64,000 bases of DNA from Nitrosospira sp. (lineage in GTDB: Bacteria > Pseudomonadota > Gammaproteobacteria > Burkholderiales > Nitrosomonadaceae), in the NCBI GenBank assembly GCA_013821425.1, contig JACDGV010000001.1, positions 310,001-374,000 of the forward strand. The letters are read 5' to 3'. This document shows positions 35,749 through 44,035 of this stretch, in pieces. The notes under the pieces are model-generated. The model searched no databases and was not told the DNA's origin. It was given only the letters and a program-made list of their open reading frames with translations. Each line of letters opens with the position of its first letter. Positions within the stretch are counted from its first letter, which is position 1. The position numbers and the translations under genes were made by a program.

Positions 35749-37003
35749 GCGTGGCCTTCGCCTTCGTGTTGCACTCGCATTTGCAACATTCTGCATCGTT
35801 GTCGTGGGCACCCTCGGGATCAGCCTTTATTTTGCTTCCGATGACATCGAAGAAGCGCATATCGAGCAGATCATCGAAACCGAGATGGATCACCTGCTTC
35901 TGCGTTATCGCGAACGCGCCGACTTCGTGCCGCAGGAGAGTTCGAACCTCGACAAATACATCATCCATGATTCCGCCGAGGAATCCCGGCTGCCTTCCCA
36001 TCTGCAAGGACTCAATTATCGGCGTCACAAGGTATTTCGGGGCCCGGAGGAGGTGCGGGTGGGGGTCCGCCATCTGGATGGGGTCAAATTTCTTGTCGCT
36101 TATGAGATAGGACTTCACGATCAGCGGCAGCAGGAGTTGAGGCTGCTTATCGTTTTATCGCTCATCTCGGTTGTCGGCGTCGCGCTCGTGGTCGGATACC
36201 TTCTGGCAGGCGTGCTGGTCCGACAAGTAACCGATCTTGCCGAACAAGTCAGGCATCTCGCACCGGGCGATTTTCAGGGCGAAACCCTTGCCCAGCCAGG
36301 GCAGGATGAGGAAGTGGCGCAGCTTGCGCGTGCGTTGGACGACTATCAGAACCGTATCTTTCGCATGATCCGGCGCGAGCAGGAGTTTACCGCCAACATC
36401 AGCCATGAGCTGCGCACTCCTATCACCACCATCCTTACGAGTTGCGAGTTGCTCGTTACCGAGCCTGGCCTGTCCGAGCGGACTCGCGTACGCGTAGGAA
36501 TGATCGAAAGCGCGGCGACGCGCATGGGCGAGCAATTGCAGGCCTTGCTGTTCCTTGCCCGCGAACAGGCCCTTGGCATCATGGAACCTGTTGATCTTGC
36601 GGAATGCGTGTACGACGCGGCTGAGCCCCTGTGCGCAGAAATTTATAAAAAAAATCTTAATTTCCAGGTCGAGGTCGAGCCCAAAGCCGTTCTCACCCTA
36701 AACCGGCAGGCGCTTCACACTGCCCTGGTAAACCTGCTCCGCAATGCGGTGCAGTACACCAACAGCGGCTTTATACGCGTGAGTTTCAGCGGCAAACGCC
36801 TTTCCATCGCCGATTCCGGCATCGGTATCGAGCCTTCCTACCTGCCTCTTCTTTATGAGCGCTTCTTTCGTGGATCTACCCAGGGCAAAGGCCTGGGGAT
36901 AGGGCTTGCCATCGTCAAGCGCATCTGCGATCACTATGGCTGGCGCATAGAAGTCGACAGTACGCCAGGGCATGGCGCGACCTTTCATATCATCTTTCCC
37001 TGA
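35735..37003 (+). CDS. EnvZ/QseC-type sensor histidine kinase
   Basis: The most likely start is GTG 35735 (VPGFKRGLRLRVALAF), overlapping the regulator stop; an ATG at 35708 is the alternative. The protein of about 422 residues has a helix at the N-terminus, a periplasmic sensor of about 100 residues (rich in acidic residues and His), a second helix (LLIVLSLISVVGVALVVGYLLA), a HAMP-like linker, the H-box EFTANISHELRTPITTIL and the ATPase boxes LLRNAVQYTNSG, IADSGIGIE and GKGLGIGLAIVKRICDHYG. The ligand is unknown. Its neighbours suggest an inorganic-carbon, pH or ion signal, which is inference. Confidence 0.9.
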   Translation: MPGFKRGLRLRVALAFATFCIVVVGTLGISLYFASDDIEEAHIEQIIETEMDHLLLRYRERADFVPQESSNLDKYIIHDSAEESRLPSHLQGLNYRRHKVFRGPEEVRVGVRHLDGVKFLVAYEIGLHDQRQQELRLLIVLSLISVVGVALVVGYLLAGVLVRQVTDLAEQVRHLAPGDFQGETLAQPGQDEEVAQLARALDDYQNRIFRMIRREQEFTANISHELRTPITTILTSCELLVTEPGLSERTRVRVGMIESAATRMGEQLQALLFLAREQALGIMEPVDLAECVYDAAEPLCAEIYKKNLNFQVEVEPKAVLTLNRQALHTALVNLLRNAVQYTNSGFIRVSFSGKRLSIADSGIGIEPSYLPLLYERFFRGSTQGKGLGIGLAIVKRICDHYGWRIEVDSTPGHGATFHIIFP

Positions 37004-37033
37004 TTTTTCCCCTCCCCGATCGCTTTGCAGTGC

Positions 37034-37062
37034 TCTTCACTAATTCTTCACAGCCTCTTCAC
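37034..37062 (+). promoter_or_regulatory. Three 11-bp-spaced TCTTCAC direct repeats before the SulP gene
   Basis: TCTTCAC occurs at 37034, 37045 and 37056, exactly one helical turn apart, 67-95 bases before the transporter ATG. Direct repeats at 11-bp spacing are the usual target of OmpR-family regulators, and such a regulator is encoded 1.3 kb upstream. The elements would sit in an activator position relative to a promoter in the A/T-rich stretch 37070-37110. Confidence 0.65.
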
Positions 37063-37128
37063 AGCTGCTGTGTTAATTTTTGCAAGTTGAATTAATTTCT
37101 ACTTTTCTTTAACGGGAGTCGGCTGAAC

Positions 37129-38499
37129 ATGAATTCGAATACTACAGATACGTCCGATACAGGAGCTCAATTCCCTAACGAAATACCGCCAGATGAGGTC
37201 GTCGAGCCGGCAGAACCTGTCGCCGTAACCGGAAGAGCGGCGTTTCAGGCCAAGTACTTTGCACGCGATTTCCAGGCTGGACTCATAACCGGATCCATGG
37301 CCATTCCCCTCTCGATCGGCATCGCGATGATGTCGAACTACCCGATCAAGGTCGGGTTGGCCACGGTCGCGTTTGCCTGTTACATCGGCTGGATCAACGC
37401 CTGGATCAGGCCCGGCAACTATATCGGCTGTCCGGGGATTGCAGCAGGTCTGGCGCCCGTGCTGGCAATGGGCGTCGCCCTCTTCGGTATCGAAAACATG
37501 GCGTTCGTTATTTTCCTGGTTTCGGCCATGCAGGCCGTGATATGGAAATTTAACTGGCAGAGATTTCTTTTAATAGCGGTGCCGGGATATCTCGTCGAGG
37601 GGTTGCTGGCTGGAATTGGTTTGAAGATCCTGCTCAAATTTATGGAGTTTACCTATGAAATCCCCCCTGATCAGGAATCTGCCACGGAGTTCTGGAATGG
37701 GGCGCGCCTACAGATGGCGCTCATATCGGGGGTCGGTTTTGCCGTGTTTGTCTACCTGTTCTCCAAGTTCAAGGATACCCAACCTGCCATTCCCTATTTT
37801 GCGTTGATCATCGCCGGTGGCGTGATAGCGCAATTTATGCCGATATCCATGCTGCATGTGGAAGACGTGGACCTGGCGCTGGCCATACCCATGCCAAATT
37901 TTGACAGCGCGCTGACCTGGATGTACGTGATCGGCTTTGCGGCCATGTTGGCAGTTATTGACGTGATCGAACAGGTGATGAGCAACGCCGCCATCGAGAA
38001 AATAGATCCGTTGAAACGCAAGTGCAACAGCAACAACAGCTTGCTGGCGATCTGGATTTCCAATATGGGTGCAAGTTTCTTCGGCGGCATGACCAACCTG
38101 GATGGCCTGGCGAAGAGCACGACCAATCGGCTGGCCGGCGCCATGACCAAGTTTTCCGTCCTGATCGTTGGTTTCGTCGTGACCTTTTTCGTCCTGAACT
38201 CGCAATATCTCGAGTACCTGCCGAAGTTCGCCTTGGCGGCGATCATGATGTTCTCGGGCTGGAAGATGATCCTGGGACTCGTGCACGTTTCCCATCATGG
38301 CCCATATGCCCTGATGCTCGCTGTGCTATGCGGCGGACTGGTCTATAAGGTGGGGATATTCGAGGGGCTGTTGATTGCGATGGCGGTGCATGGCATCGTC
38401 CACTATATGGTTTACCACAACGCCGACAAGATACCGAGCAAGACGATTGTCAAAAAATACTTTGAAAATCTTGCGAAGGGCGGCGGTACTCCTAGCTGA
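37129..38499 (+). CDS. SulP-family anion transporter without STAS domain, candidate bicarbonate importer
   Basis: A 456-residue integral membrane protein with about 11-12 hydrophobic helices. The first transport motif (DFQAGLITGSMAIPLSIGIAM) and the later VIDVIEQVMSNAAIEK and MGASFFGGMTNLDGLAKST match SLC26/SulP-type carriers. The N-terminal 40 residues are acidic and soluble. There is no C-terminal STAS domain: the chain ends soon after the last helix in a short Lys-rich tail. SulP members carry sulfate, bicarbonate (BicA) or other anions. The position next to a DabA cluster makes bicarbonate the leading guess, unproven from sequence. Confidence 0.8.
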   Translation: MNSNTTDTSDTGAQFPNEIPPDEVVEPAEPVAVTGRAAFQAKYFARDFQAGLITGSMAIPLSIGIAMMSNYPIKVGLATVAFACYIGWINAWIRPGNYIGCPGIAAGLAPVLAMGVALFGIENMAFVIFLVSAMQAVIWKFNWQRFLLIAVPGYLVEGLLAGIGLKILLKFMEFTYEIPPDQESATEFWNGARLQMALISGVGFAVFVYLFSKFKDTQPAIPYFALIIAGGVIAQFMPISMLHVEDVDLALAIPMPNFDSALTWMYVIGFAAMLAVIDVIEQVMSNAAIEKIDPLKRKCNSNNSLLAIWISNMGASFFGGMTNLDGLAKSTTNRLAGAMTKFSVLIVGFVVTFFVLNSQYLEYLPKFALAAIMMFSGWKMILGLVHVSHHGPYALMLAVLCGGLVYKVGIFEGLLIAMAVHGIVHYMVYHNADKIPSKTIVKKYFENLAKGGGTPS

Positions 38500-38582
38500 T
38501 CCAAGTAAAGCGGTGCGGGGAGGCGGTTCAAGTCCCCCGCCAAGTCCTGATGAACAGGTGCAGGAAGATTAAGGAGAAGTCA

Positions 38583-39002
38583 TTGTACAAAAAAGTGATG
38601 GTCGCGATTGACGACAGTGAAATATCGCGCGGCGCCCTCCAGGAAGCTGTGCAGATTGCGACTGCTTATGGCGCTCGGCTCAGCATCGTCCACGCGGTGC
38701 AGGGAGCGGAGGATGATTCCGCCGGCTCCAGGAGGCGAGGGGCTGCTCAACTCTTGGAGCAAGCGATGTCTGCGGCGGGTAATAACCTCGCCGCGGAGAG
38801 CCGCGTGTTGGAAGCGGAGGCAGACCTGGGGATTTCCGGCATTCCCGAGGCTATCGCCGGTGCCGTCACCGAGTGGGGAGCTGATCTGCTCGTGGTGGGA
38901 TCACAGGGCCGCCGGGGACTCCAGCGCCTCGTAATTGGCTCGGTGGCGGAGCAATTGATTAGCGAGGTTGGAATCTCTATCTTTCTGGTCCGCCTGCACT
39001 AA
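38583..39002 (+). CDS. Universal stress protein UspA family (first copy, TTG start)
   Basis: A 139-residue single-domain Usp protein. The start is TTG at 38583, supported by AAGGAG directly upstream and by exact alignment with the paralogue at 50075 (both begin with Tyr-Lys-Lys-Val after the start). The nucleotide-binding motif G-x2-G-x9-G-S is intact in GSQGRRGLQRLVIGS, so it probably binds ATP. It lies between the SulP gene and the antiporter-like operon. An upstream in-frame ATG at 38550 precedes the ribosome binding site and is rejected. Confidence 0.88.
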   Translation: MYKKVMVAIDDSEISRGALQEAVQIATAYGARLSIVHAVQGAEDDSAGSRRRGAAQLLEQAMSAAGNNLAAESRVLEAEADLGISGIPEAIAGAVTEWGADLLVVGSQGRRGLQRLVIGSVAEQLISEVGISIFLVRLH

Positions 39003-39271
39003 CCAGCAAACCATCTGGTATAGAGAATGAAAAAATACAGCTGACTTAGCGTCCACTTCCCCTTTGCTGGCCCCAAAGTGGTCGACGTCAGCAAATAAAC
39101 GGCCATCCAACCCCCCATTGCATCCTGACAGTTGCTTATTTAGCAGCGGGTCCTTGCTTTGCCCGGCGGTGGAGCACACAAGAGGAAGAGATGGATGAAT
39201 GCGTTGCCGAGTAGAGAGTTTCTGATACCTGAAGTAACGCCTCGCACCGAGCCTTGAGGGGCACTGTCAGA

Positions 39272-40744
39272 ATGGGAATTCTCAGCATACTTCTCTGGAC
39301 ACCGGCCCTGGGTGTGCTGCTCCTGGCGTTGACGCCCCGCGACAATATCCGCGCAATCCGGTTTTTGGCCCATCTGTTTGCCGCCCTGGCGTTCTTTCTT
39401 AGCTGCTGGCTGGTCGCGGTTTACAATCAGCTTGACGGTGGTTTGCAGTTTGGTGAACAGTTTATGCTTAACCCCAAGCTGGGTACGGCTTTTGCCCTAG
39501 GGATTGACGGCCTGTCGATACCCATGGTTGTTCTGGCAACCTTGCTGACGTCAATCGCGCTACTTGCCTCCTTCTCTATTTCCAGCAGCATCAAAGGTTA
39601 TCACATTTGTATTCTTCTGCTGGAATTCGGCATGTTGGGAGTATTCCTCGCCCAGGATTGGGCGCTGTTTTATATATTTTGGGAATTGACTTTATCTCCG
39701 CTGTTTTTCCTGATTGGCCGCTGGGGCGGATTACGGCGGCACGTGGCAAGCCTTAACTTCGTCCTTTACACGATGGGCGGGTCCATTTTCATGCTCGTCA
39801 GTTTGCTCGCCATCAGCCAGTATATGCCTGAACATGGGAACTCCCTAATGAGTTCGATGAGCATAGCGGCCCAACGGATGCCCCTGAATGAGCAGGTCTG
39901 GGTACTGCTCGGCTTTGTGATCAGCTTCGGTGTCAAGATGCCAATTTTTCCCCTGCATGGCTGGTTGCCGCTGGCTCACGTTGAAGCGCCCAGTCCAGTC
40001 AGTATTCTGCTTTCCGGAATTTTGCTGAAAATGGGTGCATACGGCCTGATCAGAGCGGTAGTGATGCTGCCTGAGGCTGCACAAGTGCTGCAATCGTCGC
40101 TGGTTTTTCTTGCACTGCTAGGCATGATCTACGGCGGATTGCTGGCTTGGCGTCAAACCGACCTCAAAGCCATGGTTGCCTATTCGTCTGTTAGTCATAT
40201 GGGCATTATATTGCTGGACATAGCGACACTGAACAAGACCGGAATGATCGGCGCAGTTTTGCAGATGACCGCGCACGGACTGATCGCGGGCGCGATGTTT
40301 CTGTTGGTCGGGCTGCTCTACGAACGCACTCATACCCGCAACGTCCAGGACTACAGTTCACTGGTCGTCGTGATGCCGCGTTTTGCCCTGTTTATGACTA
40401 TTACGCTGTTCGCCGCAATGGGTTTGCCCGGTTCCGTCGGCTTTATTGCCGAGCTGCATGCTATTGTTGGCGGTTTTCAGCAATGGGGCAACTTGATGGT
40501 GTTTTTCGGTGTGAGCATTCTGATCGGTTCCGCCTATGCCATGCGCACCATTGGCATGTTGTTTACAGGTCCGGTCAAGCCGCAAATGCGGGAGATCGAG
40601 GATTTGCGCACCCCGGAATTGCTGGCGGCGACCATGCTGATTGCGGGTATTGTTTTATTCGGCCTGTGGCCCGCGCCGCTGATCGATTTGTCGGCGGCGA
40701 CCATGAATGAAGTGAATAGCGTGATCAGTCAACGCATTCGATAG
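39272..40744 (+). CDS. NuoM/NdhD-like proton-conducting subunit, first gene of the Dab cluster
   Basis: A 490-residue polytopic membrane protein of the complex I antiporter-like family, about 14 helices. The key proton-path residues are present: Glu in YIFWELTLSP, Lys in FGVKMPIFPLHGWLP, Lys in GILLKMGAYGLIR and Glu in GFIAELHAIVGG. The ATG at 39272 follows TTGAGGGG. No NADH-dehydrogenase core genes (nuoB-I) are nearby, so it is not part of a complex I operon. The 269 bases upstream contain no recognised gene and presumably the operon promoter. DabA starts nine bases after its stop. Confidence 0.92.
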   Translation: MGILSILLWTPALGVLLLALTPRDNIRAIRFLAHLFAALAFFLSCWLVAVYNQLDGGLQFGEQFMLNPKLGTAFALGIDGLSIPMVVLATLLTSIALLASFSISSSIKGYHICILLLEFGMLGVFLAQDWALFYIFWELTLSPLFFLIGRWGGLRRHVASLNFVLYTMGGSIFMLVSLLAISQYMPEHGNSLMSSMSIAAQRMPLNEQVWVLLGFVISFGVKMPIFPLHGWLPLAHVEAPSPVSILLSGILLKMGAYGLIRAVVMLPEAAQVLQSSLVFLALLGMIYGGLLAWRQTDLKAMVAYSSVSHMGIILLDIATLNKTGMIGAVLQMTAHGLIAGAMFLLVGLLYERTHTRNVQDYSSLVVVMPRFALFMTITLFAAMGLPGSVGFIAELHAIVGGFQQWGNLMVFFGVSILIGSAYAMRTIGMLFTGPVKPQMREIEDLRTPELLAATMLIAGIVLFGLWPAPLIDLSAATMNEVNSVISQRIR

Positions 40745-40753
40745 GAGAAAACG

Positions 40754-43700
40754 ATGACGATATCATCTTCCGTATCTCAGGACAACCGCGCACAGATCAT
40801 TGCGGCGCTGGATCATATGGATCACGTCCTTCCTGGACAAGGACCGATTCATGATTTCGTCCACCACAACACTATTCATGGTTTTCAGCATCTGCCGTTT
40901 GAAGAAGCGCTAGCAGCATATGAAGATTTAACGGGCACCTTCGGTTATCTTCCTGAAGCACAAAACCGGGAGTTTTATCAGCGGGGCCGTATTAACGACC
41001 GGGACCTGTTTGCGGCGCTTGCCCATGATCCGGCATTGCAGGCCGAGCAATCCGTCTATACCTCAGATGGCATGACGATTAAACGGAAGGATCTTTACCG
41101 GATCGCTCTTTTATTTGACCTGCAAGCTATTACCGTGAGCCAGTTGAATTGGCAAATCGAAGAAATGAACGCGCTAGGCCGCGTGCAGGCCGATGTGCCT
41201 GAGGCCGTCAGTTGCCGGCTGCTTGCCGACAGTACTGACCAAGCAAGCTCTATCAGACAGTTATGGGAAAGGATTTTAGGTAAACTCGGTTTGGAAGAGG
41301 CAGCCCTGCACCCCGAGAATATGCTCGATTTGTCGGTAGAGCAGGCAGAGGACTGGCTCGAAAAAATTTATCATAGTCATTCACAGGGTAATGGCAGGCC
41401 CGTGCATCAGAAAATGCGGCAGGAAGCCGAGGCTGCATTGGATGAGCTGATGGATCAGGTCGGCGTAAGCATGACCTTGCGGGATTTAATCCTGGCATTG
41501 AGCGGTATCGACATACTCTTCTCTGTTCGCCCCCTGATTATACGTATTTGCGCATCAGCGATGGATGAAGGCATGGCCGCGTGGCAATTGCCTGACCGCA
41601 AGCAATTGGGTTTGTATGCGGCCTGGCGGGCAACAGCGCAATATGATGCCAATGCATTTTTACACGATTTGCCTGATTGGCAACGCATTGTCGCCGAGTC
41701 TCCTGAAGATCCGGTCGACGCCATAATCATGCAACTGACTCACCTCGAAATACCACCTGAAAAATGGGAAGGCTATTTGTGCCGGTTGGCGCTTGAGTTG
41801 CCCGGATGGTCCGGATTAATTAACTGGCGTGAGCATCACCAACAATACCACACTGAGAATGATGCGGCACCAAAACTGGCGGATTATCTTGCTATCCGAA
41901 TGATATTGAACCGGCTATGGCTGGATCAAGCCTGCCGGGAGACCTGGAATATCGAAGCCAGATTGGGATCATTGCAACACTATTTCCGCAAGAATCTTTC
42001 CGAATTCATGGTGCGAAGGCAACTTTATCGGGGCATCCTGCCAGAATACCTGACGCACCTTGCAAAGGCGCTCATCCTCCGCGTGGGATCGGAGCGTCAT
42101 CAGCAGTCAGACTGGCAGCAGCTTGCCGATCTGATGTGGACTTGGCAGCTAAGCCCAATGGCCGAACCCAAGTCCGGGCACTCCGCATTTAGTAGCGGCT
42201 GGCGCCTGTTCCGCTCATGTCAGCATCTGGGATTGAGTGCTGAGCATGTAGACAGAATGCCGCAAAAAGACTTACTGCAAATATTGACAACACTGGATGA
42301 GTTTAATGTCAGGAAGCGCGGTGAGGTCTGGCTTTACGCCTTTGAACATAACTACAGGGAAGATGTTTTCCAGGCCCTCCGCGCCAATCGTAATCGCGGC
42401 CGCTGGGCGAAGCGCGATAGACGCCCTGAAGCACAAGTGGTGTTTTGTATTGATGAGCGTGAAGAAAGTATTCGTCGTCATCTCGAAGAGATCAACCCTG
42501 CTATTGAAACGCTGGGAGCAGCAGGTTTTTTTGGAGTCCCGATGAATTATAGAGGACTGGACGATACTCACACGACAGCCTTGTGTCCAGTGGGCGTTAT
42601 GCCGGTTAACGGGGTCGATGAGATTCCGAGAGAGGGCAGTGAGGAGGTTCTGCGCGCACATAACCGCGGCCGTAATTTTTACAAGTGGCTCGCCTATCTG
42701 TTGAATCAAAGCCTTCGCAGCAGGCTGCTGTTATCTCACGCGGCCATTGATGCACTGGCTCCGTTTACTTTGGCTGGGCTGTTAGGTAAAACATTTTTGC
42801 CTACTTATTTGAACGCGGCCAATAAGAGCCTGCGTCAGAACATTGTAAGGAACGTGCCGACGCAACTCCAGTTCGTTTCTACAACTGCTACCCCGGCAAC
42901 TCAGGAAAATCCTCAGTCGGGTTTCACAGATCGTGAACAGGCTGATCGTATTGCCGGATTTCTGCGTAACGCCGGGTTGACTTACGGGTTCGCGCCGATC
43001 ATTTGCTTCATGGCGCATGGCTCGACGAGTCAGAACAATCCGCACGAAGCCGCCCACGATTGCGGTGCGTGTAGCGGGCGCCGTGGCGGACCGAACGCAC
43101 GTGTATTCGCCGCGATGGCCAATCGTCCTGAAGTGCGCGCATTATTGGCACAACGAGATATCGTGATTCCTGACGACTGCCGGCTCGTTGGCGCAGAACA
43201 TGATACGTGTAGCGACGTCATCACTTGGTACGATGTGGAAGATATCCCTTCGGATTTACGGCCTGCTTTCGATAATCTTAAAGCCCGCATATTGCAGGCC
43301 CGTGCTGCCTCCGCTCAGGAGCGCTGCCGACGTTTTTTTTCTGCCCACCATCCGGCATCCCCAGCGGCAGCCATGCGCCATGTAACGAATCGCTCCAACG
43401 ATCTAAGTCAGGTTCGTCCGGAATACGGGCATGCCACGAATGCTTCAGCAGTCATTGGTCGCCGCTCCGTCACACAGGGGATATTTCTGGACCGGCGCGC
43501 CTTTCTCATTTCCTACGATGCCACGCAGGATCCCGAGGGCAAACTTCTGGAAAACCTGCTACTGACCGTGGGCCCCGTCGGCGCCGGAATTAGTCTCGAA
43601 TACTATTTTTCCACCATCAACAATGAACGTTTTGGGTGTGGTACAAAAGTCCCGCACAACATAATTGGTCTGTTTGGTGTTATGGAGGGAGCTAGCAGCG

Positions 43701-44032
43701 ATTTACGCACTGGTCTGCCAAAACAGATGGTAGAAGTTCATGAAGCGATGCGATTACAAATCATAGTTGAGGCAAAGATTTCGGTGCTGGGGGAAATTTA
43801 CGGTCGCCAGGAAAGCTTGCGCGAGCTGATTGGAGGCGGATGGGTGCTTTTGAGTGCGATTGATCCTGTGACCGCTGAAATTTCTATCTTTGAACGTGGG
43901 GTGGGTTTCGTTCCCTGGCAATCTGAACTAAAAGAATTGCCGCTCCGTGAAAAGTCAGTGGATTGTTACCGAGATCTATCGGTACCGGTATCACCGATAT
44001 TAATAAAGCAGCCCGAAGAGTTCGGAGCTTAA
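40754..44032 (+). CDS. dabA: DabA, zinc-dependent inorganic-carbon transporter subunit (UPF0753/DUF2309)
   Basis: A 1,092-residue soluble, membrane-associated protein, larger than the roughly 830 residues of Halothiobacillus DabA. The beta-carbonic-anhydrase-like zinc site is conserved: C565 and D567 in VFCIDEREES, H755 in MAHGSTSQN and C770 in AAHDCGACSGRRGG. The 15-residue His-Cys spacing matches H524/C539 of the characterised protein. The N-terminus has the family motif VHHNTIHGFQHLPFEEAL. With a DabB-type membrane subunit it is thought to hydrate CO2 one way, energised by ion flow. AGGAG precedes the ATG. It is followed after three bases by the DabB-like gene. Confidence 0.93.
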   Translation: MTISSSVSQDNRAQIIAALDHMDHVLPGQGPIHDFVHHNTIHGFQHLPFEEALAAYEDLTGTFGYLPEAQNREFYQRGRINDRDLFAALAHDPALQAEQSVYTSDGMTIKRKDLYRIALLFDLQAITVSQLNWQIEEMNALGRVQADVPEAVSCRLLADSTDQASSIRQLWERILGKLGLEEAALHPENMLDLSVEQAEDWLEKIYHSHSQGNGRPVHQKMRQEAEAALDELMDQVGVSMTLRDLILALSGIDILFSVRPLIIRICASAMDEGMAAWQLPDRKQLGLYAAWRATAQYDANAFLHDLPDWQRIVAESPEDPVDAIIMQLTHLEIPPEKWEGYLCRLALELPGWSGLINWREHHQQYHTENDAAPKLADYLAIRMILNRLWLDQACRETWNIEARLGSLQHYFRKNLSEFMVRRQLYRGILPEYLTHLAKALILRVGSERHQQSDWQQLADLMWTWQLSPMAEPKSGHSAFSSGWRLFRSCQHLGLSAEHVDRMPQKDLLQILTTLDEFNVRKRGEVWLYAFEHNYREDVFQALRANRNRGRWAKRDRRPEAQVVFCIDEREESIRRHLEEINPAIETLGAAGFFGVPMNYRGLDDTHTTALCPVGVMPVNGVDEIPREGSEEVLRAHNRGRNFYKWLAYLLNQSLRSRLLLSHAAIDALAPFTLAGLLGKTFLPTYLNAANKSLRQNIVRNVPTQLQFVSTTATPATQENPQSGFTDREQADRIAGFLRNAGLTYGFAPIICFMAHGSTSQNNPHEAAHDCGACSGRRGGPNARVFAAMANRPEVRALLAQRDIVIPDDCRLVGAEHDTCSDVITWYDVEDIPSDLRPAFDNLKARILQARAASAQERCRRFFSAHHPASPAAAMRHVTNRSNDLSQVRPEYGHATNASAVIGRRSVTQGIFLDRRAFLISYDATQDPEGKLLENLLLTVGPVGAGISLEYYFSTINNERFGCGTKVPHNIIGLFGVMEGASSDLRTGLPKQMVEVHEAMRLQIIVEAKISVLGEIYGRQESLRELIGGGWVLLSAIDPVTAEISIFERGVGFVPWQSELKELPLREKSVDCYRDLSVPVSPILIKQPEEFGA

Positions 44033-44035
44033 GAC

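Noticed and set aside
39054-39082. CCACTT/AAGTGG inverted repeat upstream of the Dab cluster
   Set aside because: The arms are only six bases with a 17-base loop, which can occur by chance; no matching second copy or known operator was recognised.
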